Positions 1 to 10,566 are shown, counted from the stretch's first letter. The stretch is 60,127 bases of DNA from Acidobacteriota bacterium (GCA_016213785.1 JACQZQ010000028.1:1-60127), one strand, 5' to 3'. Numbers and translations are program-made. The notes: generated by a model from the sequence alone, not told the origin.

Positions 1-344
1 AAATTTATTATATTTTTGTAGGTCATTTTTTCTCCTCAACCTACTTTCTCATTTTTTCCTCTTTTTCTCAACCTTTTTCTTTATTATTATTATTTCTCCC
101 GTATTATATTGTAAGTATTTATTTTTGCAAGAGGTCTAATGTTTTTCTACAAAAAGAAATATATCTTCCTCATAAACAGAAAGTTTTTCTAAAACATTTA
201 TACTCATAAAAATTATAATTGCATAGTTTGATTGGACGTTGGGCAACTAGTAAGATGTCTCTAGCAGGGCAAAAGAATAGAAAATAAAGGGGTTATTTTA
301 CAGGTTATTTCTAAGTGCTATCACATCTATAGCTAAACGATTAA
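1..344. other. Non-coding left margin
   Basis: T-rich, low-complexity sequence with no convincing reading frame, RNA gene or strong terminator. It lies downstream of the minus-strand REC-kinase gene that stops at 345. I see nothing here that I can name. Confidence 0.5.
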
Positions 345-1787
345 TTATAAAAACTTATTTAATTCTTCTGCAAGCTCTAAAGCGCTTGGTCTAAATTCTG
401 GTTTTTTGCTTAAAGTACGTAAAACAATATCATCAATAGGTTGAGGAATATTGGGGTTAAATACCCTCAAAGATACTGGTATAGCATTTAAGTGTATATC
501 AACCCAAGAAAAAAAGTCCTCTCCCAATGGTTCAAAAGGCAATCTACCAGTTAACATCGTGTAAATTACTATACCTAAACTATAAATATCTGTTTTAGTA
601 TCATAAGGTAAGCTTAATAGGCGTTCTGGGGAGATATAAGCAGGAGTACCAACTAGATTACCTGTAAGCGTTGTTTGTTGTAGCTCTGCCATTGGCTCAT
701 TACTAGTTATTTTAGCAATCCCAAAATCTAAGACCTTAACTATCTCTTTTTCTTCTTCTTGGTGAAGAAAGATATTTTCTGGCTTTATATCTCTATGAAG
801 TATACCTATACTATGCATCTTGTCTAAAACTTGGCAAATAGGTAAAACAATTTCAATAGAACGTGGTAGAGACAGCATAACCTGTTTATCTATCTCATCT
901 TTAAGAGTATGCCCTTTAAGTAATTCCATTACTATATAAGGTAAGCAGTTTTCTGCAACTCCAAAATCTAGAACAGATGCAACATTTGGATGGTTAAGAC
1001 GAATAGCTGAAAGCCCTTCTAATTCTAAACGACGTATTACCTCAGGAGATACATTGTTGGAGTTTGGGCGAAATATTTTTATAGCTACTAAGCTATTTTC
1101 CTTTAGTTCTAAAGCTCTATAGACTACTGCATTTCCACCTTTGCCAATTTGCCCTATTAATTGATATTTTCCATCTAAGTTATGCCCACCTAAAGTCTCT
1201 GAAAAAGCAGAAAAAAGTAAATTAGCCTTTTTATAAAGCTGTATTAGTTCAATATTTCTTTTTGCTAAATCTTCATTACTTTTTGCTAAATCTCTATTAA
1301 CTGTTTCTAGTAGTTGGGTTTTCTTTTCTAGCTGAGTAGCTTTATTTTCAAGCTCTTTTTGTAGATGAGCAATTTTAAGTTGTGACTCAATACGTGCTAG
1401 AACTTCTTCAAATTGAAAAGGCTTAGTAATATAGTCTATACCACCTACATTAAAAGCTTTTACCTTATCAAAAACTTCATCTGAAGCACTAATAAATATT
1501 ATTGGAATATGTCGAGTAGCGGGATCTGCTTTAAGTTCCTCACAAACTTGATAGCCATTTAGAAAAGGCATATTTATATCTAATAAAATTAAATCTGGTG
1601 CTGAAAGGCGTATTGCTCTTGTAACTAAAGAACCTCTAGTAGTCACCCTTACCTTATATTGCTTTTCATTAAGCAAGTTTAATAGTAATTCTAAGCTAGC
1701 AGGATTATCATCAACAACTAAGATATCTCCTCCAACTGTTTTTGCAATATTATTTTCTAATTGCTTCTTTGTGGCTTCTTTTTCCAT
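345..1787 (-). CDS. Response-regulator receiver fused to serine/threonine protein kinase
   Basis: Cytoplasmic signalling fusion. A CheY-like receiver occupies roughly residues 20-140, with the acidic pocket VDD, the phospho-acceptor Asp in LLDINMP and the conserved Lys in TKPF. A coiled-coil linker of about 60 residues (KELENKATQLEKKTQLLE) follows, then a complete Hanks-type kinase from about residue 205 to the end. The kinase shows the Gly-rich loop IGKGGNAVVY, the VAIK lysine, the catalytic loop HRDIKPEN, DFG and the activation segment GTPAYISPE. No membrane segment is visible, unlike most bacterial Ser/Thr kinases. The ATG at 1787 is preferred; an in-frame GTG at 1796 is possible. It lies about 80 bp downstream of the hybrid histidine kinase on the same strand, so a phosphoryl group from that kinase could control this Ser/Thr kinase. 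That link is inference; the domain calls are secure. Confidence 0.9.
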   Translation of the reverse strand: MEKEATKKQLENNIAKTVGGDILVVDDNPASLELLLNLLNEKQYKVRVTTRGSLVTRAIRLSAPDLILLDINMPFLNGYQVCEELKADPATRHIPIIFISASDEVFDKVKAFNVGGIDYITKPFQFEEVLARIESQLKIAHLQKELENKATQLEKKTQLLETVNRDLAKSNEDLAKRNIELIQLYKKANLLFSAFSETLGGHNLDGKYQLIGQIGKGGNAVVYRALELKENSLVAIKIFRPNSNNVSPEVIRRLELEGLSAIRLNHPNVASVLDFGVAENCLPYIVMELLKGHTLKDEIDKQVMLSLPRSIEIVLPICQVLDKMHSIGILHRDIKPENIFLHQEEEKEIVKVLDFGIAKITSNEPMAELQQTTLTGNLVGTPAYISPERLLSLPYDTKTDIYSLGIVIYTMLTGRLPFEPLGEDFFSWVDIHLNAIPVSLRVFNPNIPQPIDDIVLRTLSKKPEFRPSALELAEELNKFL

Positions 1788-1869
1788 AAATATCACATCT
1801 TTATCAACTAATTACATAAATTCTCTGTTATAAACATTCAGACTTTTATCTTAAGTTTATCAGAATTAT

Positions 1870-4800
1870 TTAATTTACTGTATATTTAGAATTAATTTGT
1901 TGTGCTAAGTCAAGTACTTCTAGTAATTCTGGTAATAAGTAGCCTTTTATCATACTTCTTAGCTGTTCGCCCAATAGCTGATTTTCTTTCATAATGAGAT
2001 CAACTACTTTATTAGCCTTAGTTATATCTCCCATACCAATAGCAATGCTTAGCTCTTCTATTAAATTCTCAGCTAATTTTGCTATTTGTTCTGGAGAAAT
2101 CGCTTCTAAACGAACATCGCTATAAGAAGTATTAATAGCTTCTTCTGAGCCTTCTTGATAGATATATTTTACTTTAAGATAAGAAGCTATTTTTTCTAAA
2201 AGCAATGTTTCAGAAAAGGGTTTAGGTAAAAACGCATCACAACCAGCAGAGATAATATTGCTACGTTCTTTTTCATAAACACTAGCTGAGAGTCCAATAA
2301 TAGTTACATGTTTTGGCTCTAAATCTTTAGCTAAATTTTCTTTTTCACGAATTAGCCTCGTAGCCTCAATCCCGTCCATTACGGGCATACGCATATCCAT
2401 AAAAATTAAATCTGGATACCAGTTTTCCCATACTTCTACGGCTTCTTTACCATTTTTTGCTTCATTTACTGAAAAGCCCACTAAGTTAAGTAGTTCCAAA
2501 AGAAAAGCTCTATTTTCCCATCTATCATCAACTATTAAAATTCTATATTCTTCTTGGCCTTCTTCTAGCCTTAAGATCTTTCTTTCATTAATGCTAATAA
2601 CCTTTTGACTACTTAAAGGTAAGTCTATTTGACAAGTAAAACAGCTTCCTTTACCTAGCTGGCTACTAACAGTAATATTACCTCCCATAAGTTGAGCAAA
2701 ATTTTGAGAAATTGCCAGCCCCAACCCTGTTCCCTGTTTAAGTTTACGCCCACTTTCAGTCTGGGTTAAAGGAGTAAACAATTTATCTAGCTCATCTTTT
2801 CCTATACCATAACCTGTGTCTTGGACTTCAAAAATGGCTTGTCCTGCTCGCCAATTAACATTAAAAATAATTGAGCCTTCACTAGTAAATTTAACTGCAT
2901 TACCTAAAAGATTTACTAAAATCTGACGTGTTTTTCCATAATCACCTAAAACAAATTTTGGTAAAGCTGAAGTAATTTTGCTAGTAAATTTTATACCTTT
3001 CCCCTCAGCTTGAAAACGAAACATCTCGTCTAATTGGTCTATAAGCTGCGACAAAGAAAAGGCTTCTTGGTTTAGAGTAACTTTATTAGCTTCTATTTTT
3101 GCAATTGAAAGAACGTCATTTATTAACCCAAGCAAGGTTTCAGCACAATTTGAAATAAGATTTACTTTCTCTCTTTGTTCTTTTGAAAGTTTTATATCCC
3201 TTGCAAGTAGCTGTGAAAAACCAATTACCGCATTAAGAGGAGTTCTTAATTCGTGGCTCATATTTGCTAGAAATACGCTTTTAGCTTGATTAGCAATTTC
3301 TGCTGCCTCGGCTCTATAATGGGCTTTTTCTAATTTAGCTTGTTCTTGAATTTTATAAATTCTTGAACGATAAAAAGCTAAACTAATAGAAACAAACCCA
3401 GCAATATAAAGCAAATAAGCCCACCATGTCCTCCAAGGTGGTGAAAGCACACGAATTCTTATTGATGCTCCTTTTTCATTCCATATTCCATCGTTATTTG
3501 AACCCTTAACTCTAAATATATAATCTCCAGCAGGCAAACTAGTATAGCCTGTATAGCGCCGCTCTTTAGGTTCGCTCCATTTATTTTCTAATCCTTCTAA
3601 TTTATAAGAATATTGATTTTTTTCTGGGTGGGTAAAATTAAGAGCTACAAAATCAAAAGAAATAAAATTTTCTAAATAAGATAATTCTATAAAAGCATTC
3701 TCTTCATTATAAAGGCTTTCAATAGCTGCTTTTCTTGATTCTGGAGTTTCTTTATCATAGACCTTAAAAGAGCTAATAACGATAGGTGGAACATAAGTAT
3801 TTTCTTTTATTTGTTCAGGATAAAAACGATTAAGCCCATTAATACCAGCAAAAAACATTTCTCCACTTTTGCCTTGAAAATAAGCGCCTGAATTAAATTC
3901 ATTACTTTGCAAACCATCTGCTAAAGTATAGTTGCGAAAAGTCTCACTGCGAGGGTCAAACTTTGCTATCCCAAAATTTGTACTTAACCATAAATAGCCC
4001 TCTTTATCTCTTAAAATCGCATATACAACGCTATTTGGTAGACCTTCTTTTTCTGTTAACACTCGTATATTTTGAGTCTTTAGGTCATATCGATATAAAC
4101 CCTTTCCATAAGTACCAATCCAAAATATTCCTTGACTATCTTTACATACAGTATTTATTTGCTTTTCATCAAACTCCTTTCTATTTTTAAGCATTGAGTT
4201 TATTAAAATCGCTTCTTCATTAGTTATTTTATATAATCTGCTATTACAAGGTATCCATTGTTGAACATAAACTGTAAGCAGTTGCTCTTCTTCTTGGGGT
4301 AATTTAGCAGAAGAAAAGCTTTCTGTTTTTGCATCATAAATAAAAAAGTTTTTATCAAAACATACCCAAATATTTCCTTTAATATCTTTGTAAGTAAGAT
4401 AAACTTCATCATAATGGCTATTTTTCTTTAATCCATTCTTACTATTAACATCATATTTAACAAGCCCTTGCCCATCTCTATATTCATAAGATAGTAATTT
4501 CTTTAGATTAGTATTATAAAGATGAATTCCATTATCTCTTGTAGTAAACCATATTTGTCCATCGTCATACTCACGTATATCAAAAATAGCAAGACGATCC
4601 ATCACTTTTTGTATTTCATCAGTCTCATTTAATTTACTAGTAATTGTTTTAGTAATTGGGTCAAGTTTATTAAATTTACCATCTGCACCCATTACCCAAA
4701 TTTCACCTCTACTATCTTCAAGAACACGATGAAGATAATTGCTACTAGAGCGATTTTTAGGTGTTGGTTTCTCTATATGATAAGTAAAAAACCTACGACT

Positions 4801-5817
4801 ATTTGGACTATACCGACTAATTCCTAAAGATGTACCTATCCAGATTGTTCCAGTTCTATCAATGTGCATTCCATAAATAAAATCTTGACTAACGCTATTT
4901 GGGTTATGAGGGTTATGAGGGTGAAGAGTAAATTTCTCTTTTTCAGGTTCAAAAATATTTATTCCCTCAAGACTACTAATCCAAATGTTACCTTGCTCAT
5001 CTTCAACAATTCCTGTAATTGGAGGGTTAATTCCTCTAACTCCTTTAATATCGTATTGGCGAGTAAATTTCTCTGTTTTGCTATCAAATAAAAATAAACC
5101 TTTTGTTGTTGTACCAACCCAATGACGACCTTTGCTATCTTGATACATTATTGAGAAGTCTAAATTATTAAACTTTTTATCTACAAAATAAGAAATAAAG
5201 CTATCTTTTTCTTTAACATACTTAATTATTTTGTTTTTTCCTGCAAACCAAACTGTGTCTAATCTATCAAGATAAATAGTTGTAATATATTCAATACAAA
5301 GACTCTTTGAACTATCATTATCACAACTATAAAAAGTAAAGTTATCTTTTTCTATACTATATTTAGCTAGCCTTTTACCTGTAGCAATCCACACATTTTT
5401 TTCTCTATCTTCTACCATAGAATTACTAAGATAATTAGTATCTTCTATTATATTATAATGAGTAAATTTGCCTGTGCGGGGGTCATACTTATCTATAGTT
5501 TTTTCAAGTACTGGAAATATCCAAAGCATTCCTGTAGAGTCTTCTAAAACACTTTTTATTATATTACTAGATAAAGAATTAGGGTTTTGGCTTTCATGCC
5601 TAAAAACAACAAAGTTGTAGCCATCATAGCGATTAAGCCCATCATTTGTGGCAAACCACATAAAACCCTTACTGTCTTGGTAGAGAAAATTTACTGAACT
5701 TTGTGAAAGCCCATCTTCTAAAGAAATTTGCTCAAAGCTTAAATCGCTCACCTCTCTTTGAGCAAACCCTTTGATATAAAAAGTTAGTATCAAAATTAAT
5801 AATAATAGTTTGTACAT
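1870..5817 (-). CDS. Hybrid sensor histidine kinase with periplasmic two-component-regulator propellers
   Basis: One-piece sensor of about 1315 residues. Order: signal sequence or anchor ([13 protein letters not shown]), about 650 residues of two-component-regulator propeller repeats (for example [13 protein letters not shown] and [13 protein letters not shown]), a Y_Y_Y domain, one membrane helix near residue 810, HisKA with H-box SHELRTPLN, and HATPase_c with the N-box [10 protein letters not shown] and GTGLGLAI. A receiver domain with Asp in [11 protein letters not shown] follows, then a helical tail. It resembles the hybrid two-component systems of Bacteroidetes but has no AraC-type DNA-binding domain, so its output must go to another protein. 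The next gene on the strand is a receiver-kinase fusion, a plausible partner. The start at 5817 is chosen because the longer frame needs a TTG at 5844. The ligand is unknown; propellers of this type often sense carbohydrates. Confidence 0.9.
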   Translation of the reverse strand: MYKLLLLILILTFYIKGFAQREVSDLSFEQISLEDGLSQSSVNFLYQDSKGFMWFATNDGLNRYDGYNFVVFRHESQNPNSLSSNIIKSVLEDSTGMLWIFPVLEKTIDKYDPRTGKFTHYNIIEDTNYLSNSMVEDREKNVWIATGKRLAKYSIEKDNFTFYSCDNDSSKSLCIEYITTIYLDRLDTVWFAGKNKIIKYVKEKDSFISYFVDKKFNNLDFSIMYQDSKGRHWVGTTTKGLFLFDSKTEKFTRQYDIKGVRGINPPITGIVEDEQGNIWISSLEGINIFEPEKEKFTLHPHNPHNPNSVSQDFIYGMHIDRTGTIWIGTSLGISRYSPNSRRFFTYHIEKPTPKNRSSSNYLHRVLEDSRGEIWVMGADGKFNKLDPITKTITSKLNETDEIQKVMDRLAIFDIREYDDGQIWFTTRDNGIHLYNTNLKKLLSYEYRDGQGLVKYDVNSKNGLKKNSHYDEVYLTYKDIKGNIWVCFDKNFFIYDAKTESFSSAKLPQEEEQLLTVYVQQWIPCNSRLYKITNEEAILINSMLKNRKEFDEKQINTVCKDSQGIFWIGTYGKGLYRYDLKTQNIRVLTEKEGLPNSVVYAILRDKEGYLWLSTNFGIAKFDPRSETFRNYTLADGLQSNEFNSGAYFQGKSGEMFFAGINGLNRFYPEQIKENTYVPPIVISSFKVYDKETPESRKAAIESLYNEENAFIELSYLENFISFDFVALNFTHPEKNQYSYKLEGLENKWSEPKERRYTGYTSLPAGDYIFRVKGSNNDGIWNEKGASIRIRVLSPPWRTWWAYLLYIAGFVSISLAFYRSRIYKIQEQAKLEKAHYRAEAAEIANQAKSVFLANMSHELRTPLNAVIGFSQLLARDIKLSKEQREKVNLISNCAETLLGLINDVLSIAKIEANKVTLNQEAFSLSQLIDQLDEMFRFQAEGKGIKFTSKITSALPKFVLGDYGKTRQILVNLLGNAVKFTSEGSIIFNVNWRAGQAIFEVQDTGYGIGKDELDKLFTPLTQTESGRKLKQGTGLGLAISQNFAQLMGGNITVSSQLGKGSCFTCQIDLPLSSQKVISINERKILRLEEGQEEYRILIVDDRWENRAFLLELLNLVGFSVNEAKNGKEAVEVWENWYPDLIFMDMRMPVMDGIEATRLIREKENLAKDLEPKHVTIIGLSASVYEKERSNIISAGCDAFLPKPFSETLLLEKIASYLKVKYIYQEGSEEAINTSYSDVRLEAISPEQIAKLAENLIEELSIAIGMGDITKANKVVDLIMKENQLLGEQLRSMIKGYLLPELLEVLDLAQQINSKYTVN

Positions 5818-5895
5818 AATATAAATTTTCTTAATTTTGCCCAAAATATTAACAAAAAAACCGAACCTGCCCTATAGCATAAATACTGAAGAATT

Positions 5896-5937
5896 AACTC
5901 AAAACTGGAGGAATAAAACTCAAAACTGGAGGAATAA
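5896..5937. repeat. Perfect 21-bp tandem duplication
   Basis: Two identical head-to-tail copies (5896-5916 and 5917-5937), each containing AAAACTGGAGGAATAA. The core GGAGGAAT resembles a ribosome binding site but no start codon or frame follows. The repeat sits upstream of the minus-strand hybrid kinase, so it may be a duplicated regulator site or a replication-slippage product. Confidence 0.8.
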
Positions 5938-6152
5938 TTTTATAAATACTGCTTAAGTTTCATCTTATCAAATAAATATATAGGATTTAGTATTAATTAT
6001 GTAGTAGTTAGCTGACTAGTCATATTACAAATAAATTTTTATTTTATCTAAATACTTTTAAGTTTGTTTTTTATTAATTTTTTAGATCTATTTATTGTAT
6101 TTATTTGGTTTACTGTATTTCCCTTTATATAAGGGTCTTCTCATAATTCTTA

Positions 6153-6180
6153 GGGCTAGTATATAAGCTAGCCCTTTTTT
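6153..6180 (+). terminator. Hairpin with T run, plus-strand orientation
   Basis: The 7-bp stem GGGCTAG/CTAGCCC with an 8-base loop is followed by TTTTTT on the plus strand. It lies just past the stop codon of the minus-strand TPR gene. The T run faces the wrong way for that gene, so this would terminate a plus-strand transcript starting within 5845-6150. It may also act weakly in both directions. Confidence 0.45.
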
Positions 6181-6205
6181 ATTTTGCGTTTCTAATGTAA
6201 ACAAA

Positions 6206-7732
6206 CTAATAATATTTCACTAGTGATAAAACTTCTTTTATAGCATCAATCGAACCTTGGTCTTTTCCTGAAGAAAGCTCTAAAGCTGTAACAAATTCAT
6301 CTATTGCTTCATTCCACTTACCTGCACTTACATAAGTCTGACCTGCACAATAGCGCAGAGTTTGATTATTTTTTAATTCATCATCTAATTCTTCATACTT
6401 TTCAAGTACTACTAAAAGCTGTGCTACTAATGCTTTTGGATCTCTTTGTCTTCGTAAATTACTAATATCTTCTGATCGACTAAGTTCATTGCCTATTAAA
6501 AAGCTTCTCTTTCCTTGTAGAGTAGATATTACATTATGCAATGTTTGTAAACTAGGCTCTTTATATTGATCTATAGCTTTACGGTAATGTGCATAGGCTT
6601 CTTTTGCTCTTCCGCTCATACTTAAGGCAATTGCAAGGTTTTCATGACCTAGTGCATAATTATTATTACGTATTTCTAATGCTTTATTAAAAGCACTTAC
6701 TGCTTTTGGTAATTCATCTTGAAAAGCCAAAATTGACCTTAGCATATAAGCATTACCTAAATCTAAATATGCTTCAGCAAAATTTGGTTTTTGTTTAATA
6801 GCTGTTGAAAAACCTGATATTGCCTCTGTGTAATTGTGCTCATTTGCATAAACCCTAGCTAAATTATAATGGGCTAATGGGTATTGTCCTTTGCGTTGTT
6901 CTATTGCAGTAACAAAGCTTTCTTTGGCTGCCTTCATGTTTTTGCCAAGTTCCTCAACTGTTTCTGTAGAAAGAACTTCATAAATTAAACCTAAATTGTT
7001 ATAAGCCTGTGGGTAGTTTTTACGTATACCTATTGCTATTTGGTAATGATTAAGGGCTTTCTTAAAATCGCCTTTGTGTGAGTAGGCTACGGCCAGATTA
7101 TAATTAGCTGAAGCTAAATCTTCTTTATCTTTGATCTTATCTAGTATTTTTTCATAGTGCTCTATTGATCTATCAATATTACCAACTCTATAAATAGCAA
7201 CCCCTAAATTTACTTGTCCTTCAGAAGAATTAGGTGTTGATTCCACCACTTTAGTCAATTCTTTTAGGGCATCATCATAGTCACCCTTTTCAAGTAAAGC
7301 ATTCCCCAAACCAAGCTGAGCATTAGTGGCTTTAGGATTACTAGATATTATATTACGGTAAATCTCTATTGCTTTGTCTATTTGCTCATTTTCTAAAAAT
7401 TTATCAGCTTTTGCTATTAATTCTTCTGCTCCAGGTGTAGCCTTTACAGTTCTACGACGTATAACTTCTAAAGAAGCCTCTCCTACTTGCTGCGAACCAA
7501 GCCTTCTAGAAGGAGCATTAAGAGATGTTGGCATATAACGCACACTTGGTTGATAAGTAGGTTCTGATCCTAAACGTCTGCTAGGTTCTTCTTGGATAAT
7601 TCTTGATAATTTAAGAGTGGTTGGTTCTATGTTTTGTGCTTGGATAGTTGTTGAAAAAATTAGGTTTAAGCAAAAAATTCCAGTTAATAATAAAGAATAA
7701 ATTTTAATTTTTGCTAAATTCTTGTATTGCAT
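6206..7732 (-). CDS. Secreted tetratricopeptide-repeat protein
   Basis: 508 residues. The N-terminal signal peptide (LLLTGIFCLNLIF, likely cut after TIQAQ) sends it out of the cytoplasm. A low-complexity segment with two copies of PSRRLGS (about residues 50 and 75) is followed by TPR repeats from about residue 100 to 480, recognisable by the G-Y/F-A-P spacing, as in AIEIYRNIISSNPKA and ALNHYQIAIGIRKNYPQAY. TPR proteins are protein-interaction scaffolds; nothing here shows a catalytic activity. The start has AAGG at a good distance upstream. It stands alone between two intergenic regions. Partner and function are unknown. Confidence 0.85.
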   Translation of the reverse strand: MQYKNLAKIKIYSLLLTGIFCLNLIFSTTIQAQNIEPTTLKLSRIIQEEPSRRLGSEPTYQPSVRYMPTSLNAPSRRLGSQQVGEASLEVIRRRTVKATPGAEELIAKADKFLENEQIDKAIEIYRNIISSNPKATNAQLGLGNALLEKGDYDDALKELTKVVESTPNSSEGQVNLGVAIYRVGNIDRSIEHYEKILDKIKDKEDLASANYNLAVAYSHKGDFKKALNHYQIAIGIRKNYPQAYNNLGLIYEVLSTETVEELGKNMKAAKESFVTAIEQRKGQYPLAHYNLARVYANEHNYTEAISGFSTAIKQKPNFAEAYLDLGNAYMLRSILAFQDELPKAVSAFNKALEIRNNNYALGHENLAIALSMSGRAKEAYAHYRKAIDQYKEPSLQTLHNVISTLQGKRSFLIGNELSRSEDISNLRRQRDPKALVAQLLVVLEKYEELDDELKNNQTLRYCAGQTYVSAGKWNEAIDEFVTALELSSGKDQGSIDAIKEVLSLVKYY

Positions 7733-7902
7733 AAAACAACCTTAAAACAAAGAGACCAAATTAGTAATGGGATTAATAAGTCAAATAATTAAGTGCAATT
7801 ATATTAGAACTATGTTTATTGAGAAGAGTAAAAACCCTTATATTTAACTTATATTCTCTAATTAAAACCTAAACTAACGGTTCTTTTGGGTGTAATTACA
7901 AA

Positions 7903-8910
7903 TTAACAGATTCGTCTAAGTGCCATTAAAGTAAGATCGTCTGCAAGATTATTGCCCGATTGAAAATGGTTAAGGTCTTTAATAATAAAATTAATTAACG
8001 TATCTAAAGAATCTAAACAATGTTCAAAAAGTAAATTAGTGAGCCTATCTTTACCATACTCATCACCAAAGCGGTTCTCAGCTTCAGTTAATCCATCAGT
8101 AAAAAGAAGCAATGTATCATTAGGTAACAAATTAAATTTTGTAGATGAAAATACTTCATTACAAAACATACCAACAGGCAGCCCTGTAGCTTGTATATCA
8201 ATTAATTTATTTTCTTGAATTAAAAGTGGTGGTAGGTGTCCAGCATTACATATTTCTACTTCACTATCTTTAGAAACTTTTCCACAAACCAGTGTAGCAA
8301 AATGCATTGGCATAGTGCTTTCACAAAATATACTGCTAACTCTTTCTACAATTTGCACTAATGGAAGATCTAAAGAGATAAAAGAACGAAACATAGCATG
8401 TAACTGAGTCATTAGCATTGAAGCAGCAACCCCTTTTCCTGATACATCCCCTAAAACAAAATAAAACTCTCCATTATTTCCACTATTTCCATTATTTCCA
8501 TTATTAATATTTATTAGATCACAATAATCACCGCTTACTAAACCTAAAGGTTGATACTTATAAGAAACATTCCATCCTGTTAAATTAATGTTTTCTTTAG
8601 GGAGTAGGCTTTTTTGAATAAGAGAAGCCATCTCTAAATCTCTTTGAAGTTCCTGCTGTTGTGAGACCGTTAAATCTCCTAAACAAAACTTAGTAAGAGG
8701 GTTAGCCATTAATCTATCTGGCTCTATTTCACTTCTACAAACTTCACAAAGCCCAAAATCACCATTTTTAATTCGCTCTAAAGCTGTATCTACTTCTTGA
8801 AGGAGGCGTTTTAGTTCTTTATTATCTCCTAAATCAACTAAAGCATGCTCAAGTTTAGTTCGGCGCTCAAATAACTGAGTTTGGATAATTGAGTCTATTA
8901 CTGTGATCAT
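7903..8910 (-). CDS. DksA/TraR-type zinc finger fused to a SpoIIE/RsbU-type PP2C phosphatase
   Basis: Residues 1-80 look like the helical arm and zinc finger of the DksA/TraR family: CEVC at residues 55-58, then the PxRLxANP region and Cys76. The usual fourth cysteine is replaced by Asp79, so metal binding may be CCCD or lost. From about residue 88 the protein is a SpoIIE-type phosphatase, with SGDYCDL (metal-binding Asp), GDVSGKGVAASMLM, NAGHLPPLL and FTDGLTEAEN. Such phosphatases usually act on anti-sigma-factor antagonists. A run of Asn/Gly near residue 140 is a microsatellite-like expansion. AGGAAAAA precedes the ATG, and a near-consensus minus-strand promoter lies at 8944-8972. How the zinc finger relates to the phosphatase is unknown. 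Confidence 0.88.
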   Translation of the reverse strand: MITVIDSIIQTQLFERRTKLEHALVDLGDNKELKRLLQEVDTALERIKNGDFGLCEVCRSEIEPDRLMANPLTKFCLGDLTVSQQQELQRDLEMASLIQKSLLPKENINLTGWNVSYKYQPLGLVSGDYCDLININNGNNGNSGNNGEFYFVLGDVSGKGVAASMLMTQLHAMFRSFISLDLPLVQIVERVSSIFCESTMPMHFATLVCGKVSKDSEVEICNAGHLPPLLIQENKLIDIQATGLPVGMFCNEVFSSTKFNLLPNDTLLLFTDGLTEAENRFGDEYGKDRLTNLLFEHCLDSLDTLINFIIKDLNHFQSGNNLADDLTLMALRRIC

Positions 8911-8943
8911 TTTTTCCTACTTTAAAGTTATTATTAGCAGTGA

Positions 8944-8972
8944 AATATAAGCAAATTCATTGATATTGTCAA
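8944..8972 (-). promoter_or_regulatory. Sigma70-type promoter for the zinc-finger phosphatase gene
   Basis: Read on the minus strand: TTGACA (8967-8972), 17-base spacer, TATATT (8944-8949). Transcription would start near 8937, about 27 bases before the ATG at 8910. The -35 is a perfect match and the -10 matches at five of six positions. Confidence 0.7.
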
Positions 8973-9108
8973 CCCTGTTATTAAATTTTTCTCCCAAAGT
9001 TTATTTAACGAACAAAAATAAAATATCATCGTTAAAACAAATCTCATTAATTATTGGTAGCTAAGTATAGCTATTAGGTATAAATAAACTTAACAATATA
9101 AAGATCTT

Positions 9109-10566
9109 ATGACCAAATTTGAAAACACAATATCTAAAACTTTTTTGCTAAAAACTATTTTAACAATTTTAATAAGTGGTACTCTTTATTTCTTTTCTAC
9201 GGGATTAACAGGTATTGGTATATTAGTATGGTTTGCTCCTATTGCCGTTTTATTAATGGCTTTTAATTCTCCAGCCTCATTAGTTGCAATTATTGCTTTT
9301 ATCTCTTATTTTATAGGGGGGTTAAACCTCTTTTCCTACCTTGCTAACCAAATGCCCACCCCAATAGTAATACTTGTTTTAGCTCTTCCTGCTTTAGTAT
9401 TTTCATTGAATATTTTAATTACAAGATATGTTTTCCTAAAATTTAGACATTGGTTAACAATCTTTATTTTTCCTGCTGCTTGGGCTTCTTTTGAATATCT
9501 TGTTTCTTTATTATCTGTGCATGGGACGTATGGTAATTTAGCTTATACGCAAACAGATTTTTTACCATTAATGCAACTTGCTTCTATAACAGGACTTTGG
9601 GGCATTAGCTTTGTTTTGACGCTAGTTCCTTCTGCTTTTGCAATAGCTTGGCAACTACGTGAAAACCGCAAACAAGCTGCTTTAGCCATTTTAACTACTT
9701 TTATTTTGTTTACATCAGTAATCACTTGGGGGCTTTTTCGTTTATCACAAAAACAAGAACCACTCACTCTTAAAGTTGGTCTAGCTGTAACAGATGAAAC
9801 TATAAAGTATTTTCGTACTGATAAAGCAAATGAAGCAATCCCTGTTGTAGAAGACTATGCTAAGCGCATAGACAAATTAGCAAGCCAAGGAGCAAAAATA
9901 ATTCTATTACCAGAAAAATTTGTTGGTGTTGCCCCAGATTATGTACAAGAAGTTTATAAAATCTTTGCACAAACAGCACAAAGAAATAACGTAACAGTCA
10001 TAGCAGGATTTAATTATACTGGAAAAGATAATCCAAGAAATATGGCTGCGGTATTTTTACCATCAGGAGACATAAAAGAATATGATAAAAGACATCTTTT
10101 ACCAGCCTTTGAATCCCACTATCAACCAAGTAAAAAAACTTTATTATTAGATTTGGAAAAAAGTTTAGCTGGAATAGCAATATGTAAAGATATGGATTTT
10201 TCTGCACCATCATCAGATTATGGAAAAGCAAAAGTAGGTGTAATGTTTATACCAGCTTGGGATTTTGTAAAAGATGAAAAATTACATTCAAGAATGGCTG
10301 TAGTTAGAGCAATAGAAAATGGCTTTGCCGAAGTACGTTCAGCCCAAGAAGGCTTATTAACAATTAGTGATAATAGAGGAAGAATAATTGCGGAAGATAG
10401 TAGTTCTAAAGCAAAGGAAATTTTGTTGGTTGGCGAGGTTCCTATAACAGCAACTCGTACTCTTTATAATATTTTGGGGGATTGGTTTGCTTTCCTTAGT
10501 TTATTTTTACTACTCTCAGCATTAGGCTCAGCTATAGTTAAATCAAAAATTGAGACTAAAGCTTAA
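9109..10566 (+). CDS. lnt: Apolipoprotein N-acyltransferase-like membrane enzyme
   Basis: 485 residues, close to the Lnt family length. The N-terminal half holds about six membrane helices and the Lnt-like stretch YGNLAYTQTDF...LPLMQLASITGLWG. The nitrilase-type domain (about residues 220-440) keeps a Glu-Lys-Cys triad: Glu in LLPEKF, Lys in YDKRHLLP and Cys in IAICKDMDF. A last membrane helix closes the protein. Lnt adds the third acyl chain to lipoproteins at the periplasmic face of the inner membrane. The Cys context (CKD rather than CYE) is divergent, so it could be an Lnt paralogue with another acyl acceptor. It is divergent from the phosphatase gene and followed by a shared hairpin at 10607-10638. 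Confidence 0.78.
   Translation: MTKFENTISKTFLLKTILTILISGTLYFFSTGLTGIGILVWFAPIAVLLMAFNSPASLVAIIAFISYFIGGLNLFSYLANQMPTPIVILVLALPALVFSLNILITRYVFLKFRHWLTIFIFPAAWASFEYLVSLLSVHGTYGNLAYTQTDFLPLMQLASITGLWGISFVLTLVPSAFAIAWQLRENRKQAALAILTTFILFTSVITWGLFRLSQKQEPLTLKVGLAVTDETIKYFRTDKANEAIPVVEDYAKRIDKLASQGAKIILLPEKFVGVAPDYVQEVYKIFAQTAQRNNVTVIAGFNYTGKDNPRNMAAVFLPSGDIKEYDKRHLLPAFESHYQPSKKTLLLDLEKSLAGIAICKDMDFSAPSSDYGKAKVGVMFIPAWDFVKDEKLHSRMAVVRAIENGFAEVRSAQEGLLTISDNRGRIIAEDSSSKAKEILLVGEVPITATRTLYNILGDWFAFLSLFLLLSALGSAIVKSKIETKA

Larger units (their letters stand above)
5845..6205. other. Intergenic region between two minus-strand genes
   Basis: Contains a perfect 21-bp tandem duplication (5896-5937), an AT-rich stretch, and two hairpins close together (6121-6135 and 6153-6174). 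The second hairpin is followed by a T run on the plus strand. The promoter of the hybrid kinase must lie here but I see no clear -35/-10 pair. Confidence 0.5.
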
